The notes: generated by a model not told the origin, from the letters alone. 6,337 bases of DNA from DAORHV01 sp964448405 (GCA_964448405.1 CAYUVW010000047.1:1-6337), one strand, 5' to 3'. Numbered from the stretch's first letter, positions 1 through 5,816 are shown. A program made the numbers and translations.

Positions 1-26
1 AAAGCGCTTCCGTCCTCAGCAACTAA

Positions 27-239
27 ATGCGGCGCCCTTCGCTTATCGGCGAACAACGTTTGTTGCGCCTGAATACTCCTGCGCAAGGAGCCGAAGCAGC
101 TCTTTCGCTCCTGCCTGAATCGGCATCGTCTGCGTTGGCGGCCGTGAACTGGCACAACGTCCTGCTGTTCGGCGGAGCGGCGGTTTTGATCATCGGCGGT
201 GCAAGATTTGCGATGCGGAAGTTATTTGGAAACAGCTAA
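27..239 (+). CDS. small membrane protein with C-terminal anchor, unknown function
   Basis: This encodes a 70-residue protein of no family I recognise. Residues 1-20 are basic and polar, 21-40 are Ala/Ser/Leu-rich and could form an amphipathic helix, about 44-63 form one hydrophobic membrane segment, and the last residues (RKLFGNS) are basic. There is no cleavable signal peptide at the N-terminus. An in-frame TAA directly precedes the ATG, so the frame cannot extend upstream; that TAA could also be the end of a gene outside the window. No Shine-Dalgarno is visible. The next gene, 41 bases on, has the same single-anchor-plus-basic-tail layout. The order of short helix, membrane segment and basic tail resembles filamentous-phage major coat proteins, but this is analogy only. 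The start codon is uncertain and it is not proven to be translated. Confidence 0.5.
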   Translation: MRRPSLIGEQRLLRLNTPAQGAEAALSLLPESASSALAAVNWHNVLLFGGAAVLIIGGARFAMRKLFGNS

Positions 240-246
240 ACCGATT

Positions 247-274
247 TTGAGAAAGCTCAAAAATGTGATATACT
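247..274 (+). promoter_or_regulatory. sigma70-type promoter, predicted leaderless start at 281
   Basis: A -35 TTGAGA lies at 247-252. After a 16-bp spacer comes TATACT at 269-274, preceded by TGA at 266-268, which fits an extended -10 (TGN). Exactly six bases separate the -10 from the ATG at 281, so the predicted +1 falls on the A of the start codon. This would give a leaderless mRNA for the downstream gene. Confidence 0.6.
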
Positions 275-280
275 GACTTG

Positions 281-571
281 ATGACCCCGAATCTGGTACC
301 AGGCATGCCGCTTTCACCCGCTCCTGGAGCGGCTCCCGTTTTGCAGAATATTGCCCCGAATGCGGTTTCCGCAGGACCGGCGATGCCGAACGTTTTGAAT
401 GGAACGCCCGACTTGATGCAGGCTGCCGGATCGAAAGTGAACATGATTGGAAGCGCCATTCAGAACACCGCCACCGGTTTGTGGCCGGTGCTTGGCGGCG
501 TGGCTATGCTGGGACTAACGTTCCTTGGGCTGAAAGCCATCGTGCTCGGCAAAAATCCGCTGAAATCCTAG
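281..571 (+). CDS. small Pro/Ala-rich protein with C-terminal membrane anchor, unknown function
   Basis: This encodes 96 residues of unrecognised family. Residues 1-45 are rich in Pro, Ala, Asn and Gly and look disordered. Residues 46-66 could form a polar helix, about 68-89 form a single hydrophobic segment, and the end is basic (GKNPLKS). There is no signal peptide, so it would be a C-terminally anchored membrane protein. I use the ATG at 281 rather than the TTG at 278 because a promoter places transcription start on that ATG. It stops with TAG at 569-571, and the fmdB-like gene begins 20 bases later. It may be paired with the preceding 70-residue protein, which has the same topology. Coding status is likely because the hydrophobic segment and basic tail are well formed; the function is unknown. 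Confidence 0.6.
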   Translation: MTPNLVPGMPLSPAPGAAPVLQNIAPNAVSAGPAMPNVLNGTPDLMQAAGSKVNMIGSAIQNTATGLWPVLGGVAMLGLTFLGLKAIVLGKNPLKS

Positions 572-579
572 TTTTAGGT

Positions 580-585
580 TAGACT
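580..585 (+). promoter_or_regulatory. possible -10 element for a leaderless fmdB-like gene
   Basis: TAGACT lies exactly six bases before the ATG at 592, the same geometry as the promoter before 281. No convincing -35 is present. The hexamer sits inside a small inverted repeat, CCTAG (567-571) with CTAGG (584-588), which could be an operator. This is suggestive only. Confidence 0.35.
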
Positions 586-591
586 AGGCGC

Positions 592-873
592 ATGCCGACC
601 TATCATTTCGAGTGCGAGCAGTGCAAAACCCAGTTCGAGATGGATGCGCCAATGGGATCCAAAGACCGACCGCCGTGCATCAAGTGCAACTCCAAGCGCG
701 TGCGCAAACTCATTAAGCCGCCGATGGTGCATTTTAAGGGGACGGGTTTTTACAAAAACGACAGCCGACCGTCCTCGTCGGCGACGCCAACGAAACCTGT
801 TGATCCGCCAAAGCCGGCTACACCACCACCCACAGCGCCGACTGCATCGCCATCACCTGCAAAGCATGCCTAA
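592..873 (+). CDS. FmdB-family zinc-ribbon protein
   Basis: This 93-residue protein begins with the signature of the FmdB regulatory-protein family, MPTYHFECEQC. Two CxxC pairs (Cys8/Cys11 and Cys29/Cys32) should bind one zinc ion as a zinc ribbon. The conserved second half HFKGTGFYKND lies at residues 47-57, as in family members. Residues 60-93 are a low-complexity Pro/Ala/Thr/Ser tail, common in this family and probably disordered. The family's molecular role is poorly defined. Annotations as a transcriptional regulator come from the fmdB gene near formamidase genes and should not be taken literally. The ATG fits the family N-terminus exactly. The final eight bases overlap the start of the channel gene, so translation of the two may be coupled. 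Confidence 0.9.
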   Translation: MPTYHFECEQCKTQFEMDAPMGSKDRPPCIKCNSKRVRKLIKPPMVHFKGTGFYKNDSRPSSSATPTKPVDPPKPATPPPTAPTASPSPAKHA

Positions 874-1699
874 GTCAAAATTCTCCAACGTGACAGCTGC
901 GGTAGATTCCTTGGTGCGGTTATCCTATCCGCAACTCTTCTTTGTCTACACACTTGGAATTCTTGCGTGTGCCGCTGGATACTGGGTGTTGTACACGTAC
1001 GCACCGAGCCATGGCCCTACACTGCCTGCCGGCGAACCATGGGAAATCGCGCTGAATGCAATCTACTTCAGCCTGGTCACCGCACTGTCGATTGGCTACG
1101 GAGACATTGTACCCCTCGGGGCATCCAAGATATTGGCCATGGCCGAAGCCATGGGAGCCCTATTTGTCTTTGGCATTCTTGTCAGTAAGCCTATCTCCTA
1201 CCGCCAAGAACTGGCGCTCTCGCAAGTGCACTCGCTTACATTCAATGATGCACTGATTAGCATTCGCGAGGGACTTTTTGTCGTTCGACGAGACATGCAA
1301 GCCATTGCAGAACATGCAGCTGAGCACGGAAAACTGACAAAAAAAGACTGGAAAAACCTTATTGTCGCCTATCGGCATTACTGCGTCTTGCTGGAGAACA
1401 TGCAGGAGTTCTATCCCGAGGACACAACCGGAATATATGAAATGAGTGCCAAGCGTGAACTTCTACTTCTTGATGCAACACAGCGAACACTCGATCGCAT
1501 AGCTGAAACACTGAGCGTACTACAGGCTGCGAATATCAGTCACAAGGAATTCCAAGAGGCGGATGCTGAATTCCAATGGGTGCAACAAGGGAACGTCGAA
1601 CTGCTTTCACGACTGGAACGCAAGTCACCTCACAAGCACAGGGCAAAACTCGAGAAGCTGCGAAAAACTGCGGAGAATATTCGTTCGCTGGCTGCGTAG
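866..1699 (+). CDS. two-transmembrane potassium-channel-like protein (Ion_trans_2 type) with helical cytoplasmic domain
   Basis: This encodes 277 residues from the ATG at 866, which overlaps the fmdB-like stop by eight bases. The open frame runs further upstream, but there it is antiparallel to nothing and overlaps fmdB in another phase, so it is not credible protein. The first membrane helix spans about 22-45, a pore helix about 61-73, the selectivity filter is TALSIGYGD at 72-80, and the second helix spans about 88-107. GYGD with the preceding Thr and Ser is the hallmark of K+-selective pores, so a tetrameric plasma-membrane K+ channel is likely. Residues 110-277 are charged and largely helical, with no visible RCK/TrkA Rossmann motif (no GxGxxG), so the gating domain is not a standard one. 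No Shine-Dalgarno is visible; expression probably depends on coupling to fmdB. It stops with TAG. Confidence 0.87.
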   Translation: MPKSKFSNVTAAVDSLVRLSYPQLFFVYTLGILACAAGYWVLYTYAPSHGPTLPAGEPWEIALNAIYFSLVTALSIGYGDIVPLGASKILAMAEAMGALFVFGILVSKPISYRQELALSQVHSLTFNDALISIREGLFVVRRDMQAIAEHAAEHGKLTKKDWKNLIVAYRHYCVLLENMQEFYPEDTTGIYEMSAKRELLLLDATQRTLDRIAETLSVLQAANISHKEFQEADAEFQWVQQGNVELLSRLERKSPHKHRAKLEKLRKTAENIRSLAA

Positions 1700-1721
1700 A
1701 GGAAAGGAAAATATCCGTGCA

Positions 1722-1801
1722 AGCACAAAAAAGCGGCCTTTCGGCCGCCTTGTTGCTTACAATCTTGATTGAACGATGGAAACCTCCGTCTGCGATACGT
1801 G
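1722..1801. repeat. diverged direct copy of the pnp 3' end plus terminator (copy A)
   Basis: Positions 1722-1751 are identical over 30 bases to 2444-2473. The next 42 bases (1752-1793) match 2474-2515 at about 31 of 42 positions without gaps, and weaker similarity runs a little further. In copy B this stretch is the real end of pnp (GGFRR then TAG). In copy A the same phase reads GGFHR and continues without a stop. It lies downstream of the lipoprotein stop and is probably not translated. Confidence 0.65.
1727..1751 (-). terminator. intrinsic terminator of the lipoprotein gene (GAAA loop)
   Basis: Read on the minus strand, AAGGCGGCC, loop GAAA, then GGCCGC followed by six T. The six-pair GC core extends to nine pairs through G-U and A-U pairs. 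It lies 66 bases beyond the lipoprotein TAA. It also lies between convergent genes and may weakly stop plus-strand transcripts from the channel gene. It is identical to the terminator after pnp. Confidence 0.88.
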
Positions 1802-1817
1802 TGGCAGAGGCTCGCGC

Positions 1818-2312
1818 TTATGGCACGAGAATCGTCTGTGATGCACGGATACCGGAACCATCGTGCCCGTATTCGCGGTGGTCATTGGTATTCAGCGAAA
1901 CAACAATGGTCCTTGAACCAGATTCGAGATAAGGAATGTGATACCACTCACCGTACAAACGGTTGATCTTCACATCATCGACAAAAATGTGTGCATGACC
2001 CTCTCCTTCCGCATGCTCCATGCTGGCATGTTCGGGTGCAAAAACAAAATTCGTAGTAACGACATGAATATTGTAACCAGACTTCGGATCTTTCATGACC
2101 TGCAGTGAAATTGTCGGAATCGGACTCCCACTAGGAATTTCATACAACGCATGCATTGGATGATCATCAACATGTTCTGTATCGCCACTGCTATGCGAAT
2201 CGGCAGCAGAATCATGGTTGAAGCCGGTGCTAATGCAGCCGGCAACCAGCAGGCAGGCAACACCTACAATGAGCGCATTCTTCGCACAGCGAACCGAAAG
2301 AGTGGAGAGCAT
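1818..2312 (-). CDS. histidine-rich extracytoplasmic lipoprotein, putative metal binding
   Basis: This encodes 164 residues from the ATG at 2312. Residues 1-25 form a lipoprotein signal peptide: Arg8 and Lys11 in the n-region, hydrophobic 13-24, then LVAG followed by the lipidated Cys26. The mature protein should be anchored outside the membrane. Residues 27-60 are a polar His/Asp/Ser linker with five histidines. The domain at about 64-164 looks beta-rich and contains FAPEH (91-95), EGEGHAH (102-108), YGEWYHIP (120-127) and NTNDHRE (141-147), an arrangement I associate with His-rich extracytoplasmic domains. Metal binding is inferred from the histidines. The frame also opens at an ATG at 2381, but that adds 23 residues before the signal peptide, encoded by hairpin-forming DNA, so 2312 is preferred. 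No Shine-Dalgarno is seen at either start. It stops with TAA. Confidence 0.82.
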   Translation of the reverse strand: MLSTLSVRCAKNALIVGVACLLVAGCISTGFNHDSAADSHSSGDTEHVDDHPMHALYEIPSGSPIPTISLQVMKDPKSGYNIHVVTTNFVFAPEHASMEHAEGEGHAHIFVDDVKINRLYGEWYHIPYLESGSRTIVVSLNTNDHREYGHDGSGIRASQTILVP

Positions 2313-2317
2313 GGAAA

Positions 2318-2363
2318 GACTGGGAAAACGGTTTCCAGTCTGTACTTTTTCCCGGGTACAGAC
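2318..2363 (-). promoter_or_regulatory. two overlapping hairpins just upstream of the lipoprotein start
   Basis: On the minus strand, GTCTGTAC (2363-2356) pairs perfectly with GTACAGAC (2345-2338) across a 10-nt loop. GACTGGAAA (2340-2332) pairs with TTTCCCAGTC (2327-2318) with one bulge. The two stems share three bases, so they compete for them. The second stem ends five bases before the ATG at 2312. This suggests a structured leader and supports the shorter start. Confidence 0.45.
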
Positions 2364-2443
2364 AAGAAAATATTTGGACATCCGCTTACGAAAGTACTCT
2401 CAGCGAAAAGGGTCGTTCGCTCGCGGAGCATGGGGGAAATTTC

Positions 2444-2523
2444 AGCACAAAAAAGCGGCCTTTCGGCCGCCTTCTTGTTTCCAATACTGATCTAACGGCG
2501 GAATCCTCCGCCTCCGCTGCGTG
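2444..2523. repeat. direct repeat partner of 1722-1801 (copy B, contains pnp end)
   Basis: This copy holds the functional pnp stop and terminator. The two copies are 722 bases apart in the same orientation and bracket the lipoprotein gene. A further 9-base match (TCGTTCGCT) lies at 2413-2421 here and at 1681-1689 beside copy A, at a different distance. Confidence 0.65.
2449..2473 (-). terminator. intrinsic terminator of pnp (GAAA loop)
   Basis: This is the same minus-strand structure as at 1727-1751: a nine-pair stem around GAAA, ending in six T. It begins about 18 bases after the pnp TAG and separates pnp from the lipoprotein gene, so the lipoprotein gene should need its own promoter or read-through. 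Confidence 0.9.
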
Positions 2524-4708
2524 GCGGTCCTCCGCGGGAGAACCCACCGGTGCGCGGTGCTGGCGGAACATAGCCGGCCGGCGGCGCGGTCATCTGCTTG
2601 AGTGACAGACGCGTCTTGCCTTCGACGGCGTCGAACTCGACGCACTTCACCTTCAACACGTCGCCGACATTCACAACGTCCTCCACCTTGGCGGTGCGAG
2701 CCCATGCCAATTCCGAGATGTGAATCATGCCGTCTTTGCCACGAGCGAACTCGGCGATGGCGCCGACTCCGTCGATGATGCGGACGATCTTGGCATCGTA
2801 AATCTTGCCGACTTCCGGCTTCTCCACGATTCCCTGGATCCATTCCTTGGCCTTTTGCATGGCATCGCCGCTGAGAGCGGTGACGAACACAAGACCGCTG
2901 TCTTCGATGTCGATCTCGACATTGAGCTCTTTGGTGATCTTCTGGATCATCTCGCCACCCTTGCCGATCACCAGGCGGATATCCTCCGGGTTGATCGTAA
3001 TGGTCTCGATGCGAGGAGCGTACGGGCTGAGGTCGGCGCGCGGCTCGGCGATGGCCTTGAGCATGCTCGCCAAGATTGCTGCGCGGCCGGTCTTGGAGCG
3101 CTCAAGAGCGTCCTTGAACACGGAATCGGGCAGACCCTTGATCTTAATGTCCATCTGGATGGCGGTCACGCCCTTGGCGGTACCGGCCAGCTTGAAGTCC
3201 ATATCGCCGCCGAAGTCCTCTTCATCTTGGAGGTCGGACAGCACGATGTACTTACCTTTTTCTTCATCGGACATCAGACCCAGGGCGATACCGGACACCG
3301 GAGCGGTGAGCGGCACACCGGCGGCCATGAGGGCCAGCGTGGATCCACAGGTCGCCGCCATGGACGACGAGCCGTTGGATTCCAAGATTTCGGTAACGGT
3401 GCGAATGGTGTACGGGAACTTCTCGGCATCCGGCAGCACCGGCTCCAACGCGCGCTGGGCCAGGTTACCGTGACCGATTTCGCGGTTGCCCACGAACAAA
3501 CGGTTGCTGGTCTCGCCGACGGAGAACGGCGGGAAGTTGTAGTGATGCATGTAGCGAAGCTCTTTCTCGCCTTCCATGCCTTCGACCAACTGGCGGTCGC
3601 CGGGGGAACCGAGCGTGCAGGTGGTAAGACCCTGGGTCTCGCCGCGCTGGAACAGACCGGAACCGTGGACGCGCTTGGGCAGGATGTCGACCATGCATTC
3701 GATCGGGCGGATCTGGTCGATCTTGCGGCTGCTCATGCGGATACCCTCTTCCAGCACCAGGCGGCGGACTTCGCCCTTAATGATTTTATCCATGGTGTCC
3801 TTGCCGTTCTTGTAGAGAGCGATGAGCGCTTCGTCCTCGCCAGCCTTGCCGTGCTTCTCTTCCAGCTTCACTTTGGCCTGGTCCATAAGATCGTTGAAGA
3901 TCTTGCGGCGCACGAGCTTGGGCAGCGGATCTTTGACGGCTTTGTTGATGATCGGCAATGCCCAGGTCTTGAGCATCTTGTAGTCCTCGTCCGGCATGGC
4001 GTACGGAGCGGCCAGTTCGAACTTGGGCTTTCCGACTTCCTTCTGGATAGTAGCGAAGAACGTGGCGATTTTCTGCGCCCACTTCTTGCCGAAGTCGATG
4101 GCGCGCAGGATGTCCTCTTCGGAGACCTGGTTGGCGCCGGCTTCGATCATGACCACGCGGTCCTGCGAAGCGGTGACGAACATGTCGAGGTCGCACTTCT
4201 TGCGAGCCTCCATGGACGAGTTCAGTACGAGTTCGCCGCCGATGAGTCCGACGCGAACGGTGCCGAGCGGTCCGTCGCACGGACAGTCGGACAACGCGAC
4301 CGACAAGTTGGCTGCATTGGAGCAGACCACGTCATGCTCGTTCTCGAAGTCGTAGCTCATGACCGTGGCGAACACCTGAATGTCGTTACGGATGTGCTTC
4401 GGGAACATGGGGCGCAGACCGCGGTCGATGACGCGAGCCAACAGCACGTAGTCGTCACCAGGGCGACCTTCGCGCTTGCGGAAGCGGGAACCGGCAATCT
4501 TGCCGCCGGCGTAAAATTTCTCTTGGTAGACGACCTGCAGGGGCAGGAAGTCGACGCCGTCGCGGGCTTTGGCCGAAACGGTGCAGTTACCAAGTGCCAC
4601 GGTATCGCCGATTTGGCAGATCACCGAAGCATTCGCCTGTGTGGCGAGCTGGCCGGTACGCATGACCATTTTCTGGTCACCGAGTTCCAGCGTGTATTCC
4701 TTTAACAT
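2492..4708 (-). CDS. pnp: polynucleotide phosphorylase (PNPase)
   Basis: This encodes 738 residues. PNPase is a trimeric cytoplasmic 3'-5' exoribonuclease that degrades RNA with phosphate to nucleoside diphosphates and can also polymerise. Domains in order: first RNase PH fold (about 3-215), helical linker domain (about 220-315), second, catalytic RNase PH fold (about 325-560), KH domain (about 573-633, with IGKGG at 581-585) and S1 domain (about 634-705). A 33-residue Gly/Arg/Pro tail ends in GGGGFRR. Expected catalytic residues are present: Asp498, Asp504 and Lys506 around GDMDFK, and the phosphate-binding GSSS at 446-449. HGSGLFQRGETQ is at 348-359. The usual DGR near the start of the second fold reads SSR (326-328). 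A GTG at 4744 would add 12 residues, but these are encoded by an inverted repeat, so the ATG at 4708 is chosen. No Shine-Dalgarno precedes it. It follows rpsO and a small gene, close to the common rpsO-pnp order. Confidence 0.97.
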   Translation of the reverse strand: MLKEYTLELGDQKMVMRTGQLATQANASVICQIGDTVALGNCTVSAKARDGVDFLPLQVVYQEKFYAGGKIAGSRFRKREGRPGDDYVLLARVIDRGLRPMFPKHIRNDIQVFATVMSYDFENEHDVVCSNAANLSVALSDCPCDGPLGTVRVGLIGGELVLNSSMEARKKCDLDMFVTASQDRVVMIEAGANQVSEEDILRAIDFGKKWAQKIATFFATIQKEVGKPKFELAAPYAMPDEDYKMLKTWALPIINKAVKDPLPKLVRRKIFNDLMDQAKVKLEEKHGKAGEDEALIALYKNGKDTMDKIIKGEVRRLVLEEGIRMSSRKIDQIRPIECMVDILPKRVHGSGLFQRGETQGLTTCTLGSPGDRQLVEGMEGEKELRYMHHYNFPPFSVGETSNRLFVGNREIGHGNLAQRALEPVLPDAEKFPYTIRTVTEILESNGSSSMAATCGSTLALMAAGVPLTAPVSGIALGLMSDEEKGKYIVLSDLQDEEDFGGDMDFKLAGTAKGVTAIQMDIKIKGLPDSVFKDALERSKTGRAAILASMLKAIAEPRADLSPYAPRIETITINPEDIRLVIGKGGEMIQKITKELNVEIDIEDSGLVFVTALSGDAMQKAKEWIQGIVEKPEVGKIYDAKIVRIIDGVGAIAEFARGKDGMIHISELAWARTAKVEDVVNVGDVLKVKCVEFDAVEGKTRLSLKQMTAPPAGYVPPAPRTGGFSRGGPPRSGGGGFRR

Positions 4709-4709
4709 A

Positions 4710-4739
4710 GGAAGGATGGGGGAAAAGACGCATCCTTCC
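4710..4739 (-). promoter_or_regulatory. hairpin one base upstream of the pnp start codon
   Basis: GGAAGGATG (4718-4710 on plus coordinates) and CATCCTTCC (4731-4739) form a perfect 9-bp inverted repeat around a 12-nt loop. In the minus-strand mRNA the stem ends one base before the pnp ATG. The 5' arm contains GGAAGG, the only Shine-Dalgarno-like run nearby, and it is locked in the stem. Control of pnp translation is plausible; E. coli pnp is regulated by PNPase through its leader, though by a different structure. Confidence 0.5.
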
Positions 4740-4889
4740 GACACTGATCAGTTCGCCAGTGGACTTACACAGCAGATCCCTTCTCGAAAGGAGCTAGTAC
4801 GTAAATCCTGTAGGCAAAACGGACGCGGTGGCGGAAGGAGCTGCTTGCAGCATACCAAAAATGCACTTTTGGAGCCAGCCAATCCCCGC

Positions 4890-5249
4890 TTATTCCCGGT
4901 TCGCCACGCTTTCCCACGTACGCGGCAGCACGTCACTCAATTCATGAATCAGCGACATCACACGATCGTCGCCTTCTGACAATGCACAGACCACCTTCAA
5001 TTCGACAACATCGCCGTCAATTCTGGTATCGGATTCCAGAAAGCGGTCTTCAGGAAACATACCCTGCAATACGCGCTGCAACTTGCGGCGAAGCTTGGCA
5101 TGCATGTTGGCAATGCCCGCCTCGAAGCACGCCAGTACAAATGCTGCTTCTTCATGCTGCATGCCATCGCGATCTTCGTGCGACAACAGATCCCCTTCCG
5201 GCGGAGTATGCCGGACGACAAATGTATGAAGCTGACGTTGAGCAACCAT
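4890..5249 (-). CDS. conserved-looking hypothetical protein between rpsO and pnp
   Basis: This encodes 119 residues of no family I recognise. It is soluble, with no signal peptide or membrane segment. Residues 1-15 are a basic/hydrophobic strand-like start, 30-60 look like one long charged helix (EEAAFVLACFEAGIANMHAKL then basic residues), 75-88 look like a beta strand (DGDVVELKVVCAL) and 90-105 a helix (DDRVMSLIHEL). This could be a small alpha/beta fold. It sits in the rpsO-pnp interval, which hints at a role near translation or RNA turnover, but that is inference from position only. The ATG lies eight bases after the T-run of the rpsO terminator, with no Shine-Dalgarno and no clear promoter of its own. 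About 180 bases separate its TAA from the pnp ATG. Regular codon use and a well-formed protein argue that it is real. Confidence 0.65.
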   Translation of the reverse strand: MVAQRQLHTFVVRHTPPEGDLLSHEDRDGMQHEEAAFVLACFEAGIANMHAKLRRKLQRVLQGMFPEDRFLESDTRIDGDVVELKVVCALSEGDDRVMSLIHELSDVLPRTWESVANRE

Positions 5250-5257
5250 AGAAGAAT

Positions 5258-5287
5258 AAAAAAACGGGCGGCTATGCTGCCACCCGT
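5258..5287 (-). terminator. intrinsic terminator of rpsO
   Basis: On the minus strand, ACGGGTGGC (5287-5279) pairs with GCCGCCCGT (5272-5264), nine pairs including one G-U, around a 6-nt loop, followed by seven T. It begins about 25 bases after the rpsO TAG and ends just before the next gene's ATG. Confidence 0.92.
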
Positions 5288-5312
5288 TGTGAAATCATTC
5301 AAGGAAGTCGAC

Positions 5313-5582
5313 CTATTTCTTGAGGTCCAAGTTGTCGATAACCGTCTGGTAGCTTTCCGGCTTGTTCATGCGGAGATAGTTCAAGAGCTTGCGGCGCTTG
5401 GCGACCTTGGCGAGCAGTCCGCGGCGGGCGGAGTTGTCCTTCTTGTGATCCTTCAAATGCTTGGTGACCTCGGTGATCTCCTTCGTAAGGATGGCGATCT
5501 GAACCGACGGTGAGCCGGTGTCCTTCGCATGGGTGCGATGCTTGGTGATCAGGTTCTTCTTGGCGGTGCGCTTGAGGGCCAT
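5313..5582 (-). CDS. rpsO: 30S ribosomal protein S15
   Basis: This encodes 89 residues, the normal length for S15. S15 is a primary binder of 16S rRNA in the central domain of the small subunit and nucleates platform assembly. Family landmarks are DTGSPSVQIAILT at 21-33 and HKKDNSARRGLL at 46-57, whose His and Asp-Asn-Ser residues contact the rRNA three-way junction, then KRRKLLNYL at 62-70. The start MALKRT matches the family N-terminus. A consensus promoter lies about 95 bases upstream and a strong terminator directly follows the TAG, so it can be transcribed alone. The bases before the ATG are pyrimidine-rich with no Shine-Dalgarno. S15 represses its own mRNA in several bacteria through leader structures; whether this leader does so cannot be judged by eye. 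Confidence 0.97.
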   Translation of the reverse strand: MALKRTAKKNLITKHRTHAKDTGSPSVQIAILTKEITEVTKHLKDHKKDNSARRGLLAKVAKRRKLLNYLRMNKPESYQTVIDNLDLKK

Positions 5583-5683
5583 GGTCGAGGAGAGGTAAGA
5601 AAGAAAGAAAACTGCCGCAGGGAAAAGCGTGTTCGGGCCTCGCCGTGCGGGGAAACGCAGGGCAAAGCGCGACAGTGGACGGT

Positions 5684-5712
5684 ATTCTATTCAGCGAGGC
5701 CCCTGGTGTCAA
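5684..5712 (-). promoter_or_regulatory. consensus sigma70-type promoter for rpsO
   Basis: The -35 TTGACA (plus 5707-5712) is a perfect match. After a 17-bp spacer comes TAGAAT (plus 5684-5689), one base from consensus. Predicted transcription start is near 5676, leaving a leader of about 94 nt before rpsO. Confidence 0.88.
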
Positions 5713-5760
5713 CTTTCCTCGCTGTTCAGGTCTGTAAAAAGATGCGCGGACACGTGGAAC

Positions 5761-5788
5761 CCCGGCCGCACGCAAGCGCGCGGCCGGG
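5761..5788. terminator. GC-rich hairpin downstream of the orphan gene, possible terminator without T-run
   Basis: CCCGGCCGC (5761-5769) and GCGGCCGGG (5780-5788) form a perfect 9-bp stem with a 10-nt loop. It lies about 30 bases past the TAA of the 109-residue gene and upstream of the rpsO promoter, the expected place for a terminator. Neither strand has an adjacent T-run, so it could instead be an mRNA-stabilising or repeat-type hairpin. Confidence 0.5.
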
Positions 5789-5816
5789 AGTCCCTGAGAG
5801 TAATAGCGAACAGAAT

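Noticed and set aside
644..865. Upstream extension of the channel frame
   Set aside because: It overlaps the conserved zinc ribbon of the fmdB-like gene in another phase and encodes Arg/His-rich nonsense; the channel begins naturally at 866.
2720..4705. A 661-codon open frame on the plus strand opposite pnp
   Set aside because: It lies entirely antisense to an unmistakable PNPase. It is open because pnp rarely uses the codons whose complements are stops, and its translation is low-complexity with no recognisable domain.
4663..4718. Short 18-codon upstream reading frame overlapping the pnp start
   Set aside because: It begins with the ATG inside the hairpin, with GGAAGG directly abutting it and no spacing, so initiation there is unlikely.
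4709..4744. GTG start giving PNPase 12 extra residues
   Set aside because: The extra codons are made of the inverted repeat at 4710-4739, and family N-termini align from the ATG at 4708.
4855..4872. CCAAAA/TTTTGG hairpin after the 119-residue gene as a terminator
   Set aside because: The stem is only six mostly A-T pairs with no following T-run, too weak to call.
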